NCBI GenBank assembly: GCA_005765155.1
Contig: VCCP01000007.1
Location: 2,187,501-2,251,500, forward strand
DNA from: Zelopaecilomyces penicillatus
Lineage: Eukaryota > Ascomycota > Sordariomycetes > Hypocreales > Pseudodiploosporaceae
Reading direction: 5' to 3'
Length of the DNA: 64,000 bases
In this document: in pieces, positions 32,867 through 43,929 of the stretch
Layout: every line of letters begins with the position of its first letter
How positions within the stretch are numbered: the first letter of the stretch is position 1
Notes under the pieces: generated by a model
Database searches by the model: none
Seen by the model: only the letters and a program-made list of their open reading frames with translations
Told to the model about the DNA's origin: nothing
Position numbers and translations under genes: made by a program

Positions 32867-35783
32867 TGTGAAATCGTGTGCTTTGTAATTCCCATTCGTT
32901 TTTAAGATTAAGAAACAGGGCGTCCGTATGTGTGTCCAAGTCGCTAAGCACACGACAGTATTATTGTGTGTGTGAAAATTGAGGGACTGTTATTTTTGTC
33001 GTCGTGATTTATACGGGAAGCCAGATGTTGCAAGGGCGGGATATCCTAGGGCAACGAGAGTAGGATGGATGGATGAGCAACGAGAGACAAAATGGGCCAG
33101 CCCAGTAGGGTATTTCGCGCAAAAACTATGGGAAGAGGTGAGGAAAAGTAGCAAATCGAAATGAGAGAGAAAAAAACCCAGCAAAAGACAAAGTCAAGGG
33201 AGGATACAGCAAGAGCAGGTCGGTCGCAATGGTTGAGATGGGAGCAGAGACTTGTGCTTTTGACTCTCGGCTGCTACTTTTCTTTGGGGTGGTTGACCGA
33301 CAGCCACTCGTGTTCGTTTGCAGGGTGCGTGCTGAAGTAGCTGGGTACCTGGGGAGGAAGTATCCTTTGACACTGAATTGACCAAGGACTGCACCTTGAC
33401 CTTCCCTGGCGGTACTTGTTGGTATTGCTTTTTGAGGTACTCCTCCATCCTAACGGAGTCACCCAGACATTGAAATGCCAAACACGGCCCCTGTCAAGGA
33501 CGGGCGGCGCCTACAGGGAAGTACAGGGAAGTACAGCGGGCACAGGGACTGACACACCCACTGTGCTGTAGGTACTTGGAAGTACGCAAGCCTCCTAAGC
33601 TACCACACTTACCAAACTGGTAGGTGTCGCACGATGTCGCCCCCCCCACCAGGCCCAGAGCTCCAAATATAGTGGTGGTGGCGGGCGACCGTTGGGATCC
33701 ATGGGTGGATGCTGGATTTACAGAACCTGGATCCAGGGCACACGGCAAAGAACATAAAAAAAGTCTCATCCACTGGCCCAGCCCGTCCAGCCGCCCTGTG
33801 CCCAGTGCCCAGTGATTAGGCGCCCCCCTGTGGCTCTTTTTACCCCGTAGCCCGCTGGTTTGGGCCCTGGTGGCCCAGTCAAAGGCCCTGACACTGCTCA
33901 CTGTCAAACCAACCTGGGGGGAGGGGGAGGCTGTGGACGATCTGTTGGGGAAGAAAAGCACTGTTGTGAGCCAATGCCATGATACGAGGTTGGGCAAAGT
34001 CATGACATGGCATGACACGCAATTGGTAATGATGCTAATGATGCTTGGTTATTCTTGGATCTTACGAGGTAATTTTTACTACACTGAGATATGAATCAAA
34101 TGGATGTCATTGAGCCTCTCTCAGTGAGGGGTTTGCTCGTATTCCCTGGAGGACTGGATGAAGCTTGCTTGACCACCAATTCACTACACATGCTGGTTGG
34201 TTCATTGGAAGTAAAGTACATACTTTGGTCGTGATCATGTAACAACATGCAAGCCACACGGCGGAAATTCCCTCGCCCATCCATGCATCCATCGATTGAA
34301 CCTTTTGTTACCTTGGCTTTCTTCACAGCTGCCATGTTTGGTCTCCCAGGTCTTGTGAACCTCTGACCTGCCGATCTGCACAGATCAGCCACAGAGATGT
34401 GCACTGCAAGACGAGAGAAAAAGGTGCTCGATCTGCGTGGGTGCAAATTGCAGTCCCGCCATCTTATGTTGTTTCGCCACCCCCTCGAAAAAGCACGCCA
34501 ATTTCTGAGTAGGTAGGTATTATAAGCTGTAACGTGTGTATACAGTATATACAGTAGAAACTGGCTGCTGTTGGATAGACGCGCGGCCAAGGCGTGGATC
34601 GGGGGCACGACCGACGGTACGAGTACGAGGAGTGCATGGAGGTACCAACTGTTGTCAATGTGAGCCAACCAGCCCCCCGTAACCTCATCTCTCCCAACCT
34701 CTTACGAGCAACCACAATGCTTCTCTCTTCTCATAGCAATCTGGATAATTCTCGGCCTGCCACTATGATCCATTATTGGAGCGGCTGCACGACTGGACTA
34801 GTTCTACGCCAACAATTTCTCGCTTCCTTCCTTAAACAGGCCCATCCCGCTGTTGGTCTCGAAGCTTTCCCCCCCCTCGACCTTTAGCGCTAGGATTGGC
34901 TTCAGGGCCGCGGCTTTTGTTGGTTGCGTACCAAGGAGCTATTCTAGACTACATAGTACAGCACTCTCTGTACCTTGTTGGCAAAAAAGCTTGAAAAGTC
35001 TTGTGAGGGTTGCGTTGAGAGGGGAAAAGACCAAATAAACTCATCTGCGCCCCACAGAGCCAAGACTTTGGGGCTGGGGGGGCCGGCGGTCCCATGTATC
35101 ATCCATCCCCAGGGGAGTTTCCGGAAGCCAGTTCGTGGGGTTCTTGATTGGAGTGTTTTGGAGGGTGGGTTGAAAGCTGGTTTCATACGGCTCAACACGG
35201 TTCAGACACACGCACCCCGCGATATGTGTCGAGGACATCGGAATGATAAGCCGGACGGAGAATCCCACTGCTGAAACGCCTCCCCCGTGATGGATGTCCA
35301 AATCAAGTGCCGAGAGGAGAAGTGCATAAACAGGCGAGAACAGCCGATGTCCGGAGGTCTCGAATTGTCAGTGGAAACCGCATGGAACGTCACTTCGTAT
35401 GCGTTTTCTATATGCAGAGCTTACCAAGGACCTGACAAGTACCTACCTTACCCATTGTCACCCCGTGTTGGCCACGGAAGTCGCCGAAACAAGAAGCCTG
35501 CCAAGCCGACAGTCTTCTGCATCCCCTTTGCCGTTTCATGTTACATCCATCTCTGCCAATTCCCATGTTTGTTCACTACAGGCTGCAAAACGCAACACAT
35601 TGGTAGATGCAGAGTAAACTCACCATGATACTTCCCGTCCATGGCAGCCGACAAAACTCACAGCTAGAAAAAGCCATCTCACAAGGACAGAGGGATATTC
35701 TTACGTTTTACACTTGCTGTCACATCTTTGGTAAGACCACAAATTGTCCCAATTGATAATGTCATTTGTCATCTCGGCTACTC
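32867..35783. other. Intergenic region
   Basis: About 2.9 kb without a supported gene. Two units of AGGGAAGTAC lie near 33516-33535. Longer minus-strand frames at 33494-34018 and 34096-34668 are compositionally odd, lack domains and overlap other frames, so they are not called. Confidence 0.5.
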
Positions 35784-36473
35784 CTACGCTTCTATGCCGT
35801 CAAAGACCCCTCCTGGATGACGTTTCTTGTAATGCAGTTCGAGATTGTATTTACGTGCCATGCCATCCCAGGCTGGCTGGTAGTGACATCCAGGGTACCG
35901 GCAGTACCATCTTGTCGACCCATGGACCTCATTCTTATGCCGCTGCAAGTCTTTTGTCTCAGCAAATTCGGCATTGCAGTTTGGCATGTCACATTTAGAT
36001 GGCCGCGTATGGGTCTTGAGATGCTTACTATAGGGCCCGTCAGTATCACAGATTAACGACGAAAACTATTTGCCAATGTAATCGCAAAAAGAGACCCAAA
36101 GATATGCTTACTTTAGACGCCAATTTTCTTGAAATCTTTTCAGGCATGTCGAGCACTGGTAAGGATGACATGTATCCGAGATTCCATCATCATCATCATC
36201 GTTGGGCTGTAATTGCTGGTTTGCGACGTTGTTTGCTAGCCATGTGTTGTTCTCTACTAATGAATGCTCATCCTGTCCAGCAGGCTGTATGCTGCCACTA
36301 CTTGCATCTCCCCAATCGTATTGCGGAAGGGGACCATGATTCCCGGACTCAACCCAAGCAGGGTCGATAAACCCAAATGAATAGCGTTCGAGATAGTGTT
36401 GGTGAAGCTGGTCGGTAGGGCTAAAAGGCTCTGTCGGGTCGGGGGCTGAAATGGAAAGTCTCCTTTCCGAAAA
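35784..36473 (-). CDS. C2H2 zinc-finger protein, 5' end unresolved
   Basis: Two coding segments (36112-36473 and 35784-36027, read leftward, 84-bp intron) join in frame to 201 residues plus stop. Three zinc-finger units follow: C-S-T-C with H-L-K-T-H (C-x2-C-x12-H-x3-H, split by the intron), C-D-M-P-N-C with H-K-N-E-V-H, and C-R-Y-P-G-C with H-Y-K-K-R-H. They are preceded by an acidic, Asn/Gln-rich region with five consecutive Asp. The protein is probably a nuclear DNA-binding regulator. The left segment has no in-frame ATG and is closed upstream by a TAG that overlaps a possible acceptor (CTCATAG), so a further 5' exon is needed; I could not place it with confidence. Confidence 0.7.
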
Positions 36474-37118
36474 CTATGAGAATAGTTTTAGGAGGGGAGA
36501 TGGGGTGGGGGCAGGCCTGCTGCTGAAATGATGTAAGGGTGATTAAATCAAAGAGAGAGAACTAATGACGGCTGAGTGGATGAAAAAGAATGTAACGAGT
36601 CGGTTGGAATGAGGGTGGGTAAGGAGTGGGTGCGGCAGCACCCCGAGGGCCGACCGTGAGAGAAAAGAAGAAGAGAAGAAACAGAATGGGTGAGTGAGTC
36701 TGGACATATATATATATATATAGATATGTTTAGCCCAAGGAGAATCATAGATTGGTGTATAGACTCCGAAGCTGAGTGACTACAACATCATGGATGTATG
36801 TCTCCTGGCTGTGGTTGGTCAGATCAGCTTGGTCGGCCTCAAAATCTGCAAGCCGGATCGTGGCTGCATCCAATCTCAGCCGTGGTGGGCCTCAAATTCT
36901 GCAAGCCAAAGCAACTGCATCGAACCTCATCGGTCCAATGAGTGGCATATACTGTCCTATGAGGCACTCAGAGATGGATTTACATCACGGGCAAGTTATA
37001 AGTATAAGAATACTGAGATAGACAATTGAGGGAGTTGTATTTGCATTGTAATCTGGAAAGATTTATTTCACAACTCGCCATATTTACTACGTTGCTACTC
37101 TAGAAAATTTTGGAGATA
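36474..37118. other. Divergent intergenic region
   Basis: Should contain the missing 5' exon or leader of the zinc-finger gene and the promoter of the small plus-strand gene. A TA dinucleotide run lies at 36706-36722, and two related CAAATTCTGCAAGCC-like segments lie near 36838-36906. Confidence 0.45.
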
Positions 37119-37672
37119 ATGTCCTCTCTATTCTGCTGCAGCTCTATCCAACCCTACCGACCACAAACCCTCTCTCATCAGGCTAAATTCACCAACTTCA
37201 TGGCCTGGGCTTCCTTCCCCAGAGCATCCACCCCCAGCAACGACGGCGATGAAATGGCAAACGCTGATGGTACTGTTCCCGCTTACGCTATACAACTCGT
37301 TCGCCAGGTCAACTTTGGCAATTTAGAGTCGAAGCGCTACTTCATTCCTGTCGCGGGTAGTCACGAGAGTGAGTTTGTCGAGATTTTGGAAGATGGCCTG
37401 ATTCAAAACAACTTTCAGAAGCTCAACTCGTACGTATGAATTTCACTTTTTAATATGCTTTTTATTGGAAGCTTCAAAGGGAGTGCTAGTACGATGAGGA
37501 GAGCACTGTGTGGGATGTGACTTACTAAGGATTATTGGGCGACAGGTATAAGAATTTCAGGTGTGATGGGCACAATAGGTTTTTTGAAGTCAATGTGTAT
37601 CAGAAGGATCCGGTGAATAAGCATCATTGGCGATTGAATCTTGCTCGTCCAGGGAGCTCAATTGACTTGTGA
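37119..37672 (+). CDS. Small spliced hypothetical protein, 145 residues
   Basis: Two exons (37119-37429 and 37546-37672, 116-bp intron with GTACGT donor) join within a Ser codon to 145 residues. The N-terminus M-S-S-L-F-C-C-S-S is Ser/Cys-rich; the rest is soluble-looking and hydrophilic, with L-V-R-Q-V-N-F-G-N-L-E-S-K-R-Y-F and, in exon 2, R-C-D-G-H-N-R-F-F-E-V-N-V-Y-Q-K. No signal peptide, membrane segment or known domain is recognised. The join restores a smooth frame across the intron, which supports a real gene; the function is unknown. Confidence 0.55.
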
Positions 37673-38515
37673 AGCAGAATGTGTAAAGGATTAATATGGG
37701 TTTGGGATGTCCTTTTGGAGAGACTTTAGGGAAATTGTACCATGTTGGTTGATGTGGTTCATGTCTGGCTGGAAGGGGCAGTGATTGGAAACCACAGTCT
37801 TTGTCTACCGATTCTTGTGATGCGTTTTATGAAACAACCGATTGAATTTGAGCAATTTTTAAATCGTATTTGACTGAAATACATGTGATTGATAACTGGG
37901 ACCTGTGATCCGTCCGTGTTGGCTTTACTTATAGCATAATTATTTGTACTGCAACGTAACCATCTAAGCCACAGCATCTCCATTCCATATCGCATGACGA
38001 AACACGAGAACTGAAGCAGGCGATTAAAATTGGGACGATCGCCGGCTTGTAACACTCGTGACGTAGTTGTGGTGCATGAATTGCCGAACGAGAACGGATC
38101 AAATTTATGAGTGTATGTCGCAATGCCAACATTTGAGACGACAAATGTCGCAACACTACGGGTGTTGAGAAACGTATGAGATGGGCGGAGGGCAATGATT
38201 CCATACATTCTGGCAGTGAAAGATTAATCTTCAACCCTAAGGTTCATTATTCAGTTTTAAACGACTTTCCTCATCATTTGACAATAAACCGTGATGACCA
38301 ACTTTTTTCAGTATTTAACCTGACCGCTGTGATGGTAGTTTGAACTTCAGGGTAGCAATTAGTGAATGCACCATTTTCACCGGTTGAGTCATCGGCGAAA
38401 TCACCGCTTGATCAACTGTAAATAAAACTTCAAATAGTCAACACGTTCACAATGGTAAATAAATATATGAATTTTTCATGAAGATTTGATCATAATAATA
38501 ATACAACACCTAAAC
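37673..38515. other. Intergenic region
   Basis: A+T-rich gap upstream of the acetyltransferase gene. Two overlapping minus-strand frames (37759-38208 and 37929-38234) have no domain and look random. A TAATAATAATA stretch precedes the acetyltransferase start. Confidence 0.45.
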
Positions 38516-39409
38516 ATGTCACAATCTGTACCTTCCCTTGGCGGCCCCCTCTGTACACGCGCCTCGCTGGCCGCTGACTTTCAAGCGATCGGTATCCGCA
38601 AAGGCGATGTCCTTCTAGTCCACTCATCCCTCAAATCCATGGGATATGTCGTTGGCGGTTCTGAAACTGTCATATTTGCTCTCCAAGATGCCCTCGGTAT
38701 AAGCAACTTGAGCACCAGGTCCGTCACAAGTACCGACCCCGTCTCCGAACACCCCGTCCAGGGCACCCTAGTTGTCCCCACTCAGACCGGAAACAACTCC
38801 GATCCCTCCGGGTGGTGCCGCCCTCCCGTCCCATCCTCCTGGCACCAGGCTATCCGAGACTCTACTCCCGCTTACGATCCGCAAACTTCTACTTCTCGCC
38901 AGATGGGCCGCATCTCTGAAAGTCTCCGAGCATGGCCTGGTGCCCTGCGCAGTGCTCATCCACAAACTTCCTTTGCTGCTCTAGGCCCACAGGCTGGAGT
39001 TATTACGAGAAACCACGCCATGGATTGCCGGCTTGGTGAGGGAAGCCCACTAAACACTCTTGAGAATATGAATGCGCATGTGCTGCTGCTTGGTGTGGGC
39101 TATGATGTATGCACATCGTTTCATCTTGCAGAATATAGGGTTCCTGGCGCCTTGTCTCGGAAAGAGGATACTTCGTTTGCGGCAATGGTGGATGATGAGC
39201 GAAAGTGGGTGACGGTTGAGGATGTGGAGTTGAGAGAGGATGATTTTCCAGAGCTAGGAGCTGATCTTGAAAGGGATCATCCATCTTGTGTCAAGAGGGG
39301 GTTTGTGGGTGGAGCAGAGAGTCGTCTGTTTCCGCTTAAGCAAGCTGTTGCGTATGCCCAAGAATGGTTCGCAACTCATCGCAAAGATGATGCAACTGGA
39401 GCACAATGA
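38516..39409 (+). CDS. Aminoglycoside N(3)-acetyltransferase-like protein (AAC(3) family)
   Basis: Intronless gene for 297 residues starting at the ATG at 38516. The AAC(3)/YokD-type fold is recognisable from V-H-S-S-L-K-S-M-G-Y-V-V-G-G (~35-48), G-T-L-V-V-P-T-Q-T, H-P-Q-T-S-F-A-A-L-G (~162-171) and L-L-L-G-V-G-Y-D-V-C-T-S-F-H-L-A-E. The family transfers an acetyl group from acetyl-CoA to an amino group; bacterial members inactivate aminoglycosides. Fungal homologues occur, but their natural substrates are not established. Lack of introns and a mainly bacterial family make ancient transfer plausible, but that is inference. Confidence 0.88.
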   Translation: MSQSVPSLGGPLCTRASLAADFQAIGIRKGDVLLVHSSLKSMGYVVGGSETVIFALQDALGISNLSTRSVTSTDPVSEHPVQGTLVVPTQTGNNSDPSGWCRPPVPSSWHQAIRDSTPAYDPQTSTSRQMGRISESLRAWPGALRSAHPQTSFAALGPQAGVITRNHAMDCRLGEGSPLNTLENMNAHVLLLGVGYDVCTSFHLAEYRVPGALSRKEDTSFAAMVDDERKWVTVEDVELREDDFPELGADLERDHPSCVKRGFVGGAESRLFPLKQAVAYAQEWFATHRKDDATGAQ

Positions 39410-39659
39410 TCTTAATTTACAGAGTGCTTTGTATCTATGACGACACCAGGCCGAGCTGTAATTAATCTCTTTTCAAAGAGTGCAACTATAGCGAGCTGAC
39501 TGATGCAAATTTTATCAATCAAGGTGAGACAAACTTCATAAACGTTTGGGTATCAATGCCATTCAATTCATCATCATATCCTATCTTCATAATCCCAAAT
39601 CACCCTGGGCTGCGCCTTCATACTACGGACTTTCCTTCTCATTCATATCATTGGGCGCC

Positions 39660-40382
39660 TTAGTTCTTGACCTGCTCAATCTTGCCCGTCTTGACGTCGT
39701 AAATGTAACCTGTAATAGGCACATCAAGAACGAGCGGGCTCTTCTTCAGCAGCTCAATGTCGTCAAGGACACTCTGCTTCAGATCGCCAAACGGCAGAAA
39801 CGCAATATGGTCCACATTCTCACCAAGATCATTCTTAACCTTGGCCCTGATATCGTTATCTGAAAAAGTGAGCATTCCGCAGTCGGTCTATAAGCAGTAT
39901 CGCGTTTGTCAGCACTCAATTCACCAAAACAGCAACAATATTCACAACCACCTCTCAACCCCATTTCATTTCTCTCCGCATATCATCTCAGCTTCTCTTC
40001 TCCCTACACCTGCGCCTTGTTGTCTTCTTACATGATGGACGATAACGATCTCGCGCGTCCCGAGAAGTTGTTGTGAGATGACGACAGATCGGAGCGCTTC
40101 GATGGTGCGGCCTCCAGCGTTGCGGATGATGTGGGCGTCGCCTTCGGAAATACCAAGGGCCTTGGCTGGGTCGATTCGTGCGTCCATGCATACTACCACT
40201 GCGACCTTGCTGGGAAATAGAGAGCAGATTTTGTTAGTATAAATCCATTTATATTCAAAAGCAGTTCTTTATATTGCGTGGAATGGCGTAACCTACCGGG
40301 CGGGTGGTAGAGGAAGATCGCCTTTGTTGAACGACGCAACATAGTCCTTATTGGCATTTTCAAATTCGGCGGCGACAGACAT
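39660..40382 (-). CDS. Beta-class carbonic anhydrase, short form
   Basis: Zinc enzyme interconverting CO2 and bicarbonate. Three exons (40297-40382, 40032-40209, 39660-39887, read leftward) encode 163 residues, matching the compact fungal/bacterial beta-CA type. Zinc ligands are Cys ~36 in V-C-M-D-A-R, with the Asp-Arg dyad, then His ~88 and Cys ~91 in H-H-T-D-C-G-M. The intermediate H-I-I-R-N-A-G-G-R segment is also diagnostic. No transit peptide is visible, so a cytosolic location is likely. It converges with the acetyltransferase gene and is divergent from the thioredoxin gene. Confidence 0.95.
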
Positions 40383-42143
40383 TTTGGAGTAGATACTATT
40401 AAAATGCTTGATATGGGTGGATGGTGTAGATTGCAAGATTTAATTAGATATTTCAGACCCGGACATTTACACCTGATTCTCGTTCGCGTCCTGTAGTCTT
40501 GCTTTTATCGACACTTACACTGGAGGGGAAAATCCGTCGCCATTCATCGCGTGTAAGTCGTCATACGCTGCCCGCCTTTCGTCTTGGTGGTGGTTGCGCC
40601 AATGCAACCCAGTGGATGGAGGGGAAGAGGGGGAGAGGGTTGTGTCATTCTCGTGGAAGAGCCAATCGAGCGTCGAGTGGCTGATGTCGAACCTCCAGGA
40701 TGGGATAACGGTGATGGGGGGTTGCACATGTTCTAAGCTCAGCTCGTCCCCGGGATTTACGCATCCGGCCAGCACGCCACTTTCGGTAGATGAGTATCGA
40801 TGAATGTGTGGGGAAAGGGTTATCTAGGTAGACTGTACCCACGTTGGGAGTTGGCCATCAGCCTGTCAGATTGAACAGCTGGTTTGCTTCAAGAGATGAC
40901 TCTTGCTTGCGCAGTATGGGTAACTTTACGTTTATGTATATCTGAAGGCTCAGAATGGCCGTGACAGTCTGATAGCCCAACAACCTATTGGAGGCACTGA
41001 CATATCGTATATGGATCTTCGATGTTTTGTATCACGCATGAGCATAAAGCAGATTCTCTGAAAAATGTCTTTGGTAAAGCTGATGACTTGTCCAAATAAA
41101 ATGACATGGTAATTCTAGACTTAGGGTTGGCTTTGTATAACCAATAGAAAAGCAACTTGCGTTGGCTCAGAGCTGGGGTCATTTGAGCTTATTCAGGGTT
41201 GTTTGAGAGTATGAGCTTGTTACTCGTGCGTCAGCAAAAATGACAATTCTCAATGTCGCATCTCATTCAGATCAAGCTTCAAATGCAACAATCACATATC
41301 ATCTCGCGAGTGTGATTGCCCATTCCTTATTCTCCACCAATATTTTCTGATGCAATGCATAGCGCAAGGCTAATCCGGGGACGGGACGAGCCGCGAGATG
41401 GCTAGAATTGATTGCATCTCCACCTACATTGTGAGCAATAAGATGAAAACGATAGAATAGTGGCTGTAATTTTGCACCATTTCTATAGTCAATCCTGTGC
41501 CTAAAGAACTGGGTTGCATTGTGACTTCAACAATGGAAGGGAATAAGTTGCAATGAATAATGCCAGCATCGCATGCACCCCGGCTTATAGTGCCCAATTA
41601 CTCAGCAATGCCCAACACTTTCAGTGGTCTGGTCAGTATTGTGTAATCGCCGGTAATTCCTGGTCAGATATGAGTCATGTAAATCTTGACAAACCCTTAC
41701 AAAAAAAGATTATAATTGATGATTGATGAATGTTACAATTAGAGCCCGCAGAAGCAGGAATTGGCACCAAATATTTGGAATTGCCTCACTTCTTAATAAT
41801 TGCTGTCAGACTTCAGCCATCCCGCTGTTTCTAGGGATTTCCAATGCCGAGGCGTGGTGGGGTGATGACCTAAGCAGCTCAACGCCTCAGCCGTCTATAT
41901 TTCTGCCCCTCCACCCCCACCAATGTTGAAATGGAGTCTTTTTTACCATCATTGATCATCTTGTCTCTATACGCATCATAGTTATCAAACATCTGCTATA
42001 ACAGCTGTGAGGCACATAAAAAACAGTCCATACGAATCATACAAACCATAAGAACCAAAAAGAGCCGACTCTGTGTCTCTCCACATCTTGAAACACCAAA
42101 ACCCCGCATTCATCTATCAACACCTCAACTGCACAAAATCACA
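40383..42143. other. Divergent intergenic region
   Basis: About 1.76 kb between carbonic anhydrase and thioredoxin promoters. Short frames around 40,500-40,840 are random in all frames. A C+T/A+C-rich leader precedes the thioredoxin ATG. No gene is supported. Confidence 0.5.
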
Positions 42144-42536
42144 ATGGCTGGCGACAAACTCCACGAAATCACCTCAGCGCAACAGCTGCAGACCCTCTTT
42201 GACTCCAACACATACGTCGCAATCGACTTCTTCGCGACCTGGTGCCCCCCTTGCAAGGCCATCTCACCCGTCTTCGAGACACTAGCCAACAAACACGCTG
42301 TCCCTGGCGTTCTGGCCTTTGCTAAGATTAACACCGACGAGGTCAAGGATGTTGCGCTGCGGTACCGAATCACATCTCTGCCGACGTTCATGTTCTTCAA
42401 GGAGGGCAAGCAGGTTGCTGTGAATGGGCAGGAGATGATTCAGGGTGCGGACCCGCGCAGTTTGGGTGCTGCCGCGGAGAAGCTGGGTGGACTGGCTATC
42501 AAGCGCGCCGAGGCGGCTAAGGCGGAGGCTTCATGA
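42144..42536 (+). CDS. Thioredoxin with WCPPC active site
   Basis: Intronless gene for 130 residues. The thioredoxin fold is clear: V-A-I-D-F-F-A-T-W-C-P-P-C-K (active-site Cys ~34 and ~37), F-A-K-I-N-T-D-E, cis-Pro ~80 in I-T-S-L-P-T-F, and F-F-K-E-G-K-Q-V. The usual cytosolic active site is W-C-G-P-C; Pro replaces Gly here, which is known to shift redox properties in this fold. An Ala/Lys/Glu-rich C-terminal tail (~110-130) extends beyond the standard ~105-residue domain. No targeting signal is seen. It probably reduces protein disulphides in the cytosol. Confidence 0.93.
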   Translation: MAGDKLHEITSAQQLQTLFDSNTYVAIDFFATWCPPCKAISPVFETLANKHAVPGVLAFAKINTDEVKDVALRYRITSLPTFMFFKEGKQVAVNGQEMIQGADPRSLGAAAEKLGGLAIKRAEAAKAEAS

Positions 42537-43929
42537 TTTCATCGTGCTTTCGGAGAAGCTGAATAGCTGTTTGGAGGTGCTCTCATCGGATTTCACTCTG
42601 TTGCCAGAGTTCTGAAGCGTACGGCATCATGTTGTGGAAATAGTAAACACAACGACAGGGGAGGAGGGTTATATATACATCTCGTTTGGATAGCATAGGC
42701 GCATACAGGGGTTTGTTATTTGATCCGTCGGAAAATGATAAGACTTGGTTTCTCCTCTTTTTTTGCTCGGTGACTTCTAGAATCGGTTAAAATGTCTCTA
42801 ACTAGTTATAGCTTGTTATCGACGCGATAGACAGGGGGTTTGGGCGGGTTGGATCCCGCTGGGCTTGGTGAATCATTGTGAATCATGTATCCAAACGGAC
42901 ATGTCGCCTTGCGAGGCTGATTTGGCCCCCTCTGTCCAGTTGAGGCTCATAAACGACGACGGCTTTCCAATCTGGCATTTCAACTGCTGATTGGGTCTCC
43001 GATTCAGCCAGAGTACTCGCTCAGGTTCCAATATGCACGCATCTGCCCGGTTTTGGCTCAATTACGCCCGTATCAAGACTTGGGACCTGCCAATGCTACG
43101 CTACATGTTACATAGAAGAGGCTGGATGCCTGAGCAGACGATACATACCAGGCACCACGGCAGTCGAGAATGTCAAACAAGGCTCCCAAAAACGTCTGTG
43201 CTCGGTCGTAGCTTGGAGAAACATCCCGAAAGTCACCGACAAGTCTTGCGATAATCCAATCAGGGATGTTATTTCACGATAGTTATTCCCCTCGCCCTGC
43301 TGCTTAGTGTGATCCAATCACTGTTTGAGACAACCCATGATGTCTAGAAATGGGTTGTCTTGTGATGAGCCTGGAGCTCTACTTCCATCAAAGCGAATGC
43401 CGTACTGTGAGATAGAGCCCATCACAAATATTATGTATGAGACAACGAACTAAAAGTAATTCCATGTAGGTTTCTTCAGTATTAGTTTCTAGGAACCATT
43501 GTCGAGTCGAAAAGTCCGCCCCTGCTCAACCCTAGTTGGTACGGAATTCGACGGCCAAGCCGGTACATGGACGGGAAGAACAGACGGCAGATGTTCTTCC
43601 TGGCTCAATTAAGACAAAGACAACTACCGTTATTGGCGATTCATGCGGGGAAATTCCAAGGCAAGGGGGTGAATTATTTCTGGTTTCAATCGCCATGTGT
43701 GCAACGCAACTGCACAAGGCTGTGGACTTTTCACCATATGATACCCGCTTGTCCACCACCCACTCCCCCTCCTCCAGCCTTCTCTTCTCTTTCCGTCTTT
43801 GTTCCACGGCTCATCCACCTTATTCTTGTCCTATGCCTACCCTTTGTGTTTTGTTATAGTCGCCCCCACGTCGCAACTTGTTGTTGATTGACTTCCCTCG
43901 GCGCGTCAACACCAAACCCACTCCCAAGT
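42537..43929. other. Intergenic region
   Basis: Thioredoxin 3' flank and promoter of the seven-TM gene. Open frames around 42,990-43,320 and 43,530-43,890 occur on both strands and show no domain. The last 200 bases are C+T-rich. Confidence 0.5.

Noticed and set aside
33494..34668. Minus-strand frames of 174 and 190 residues
   Set aside because: No domains, odd composition and heavy overlap with other frames; no splice model improves them.
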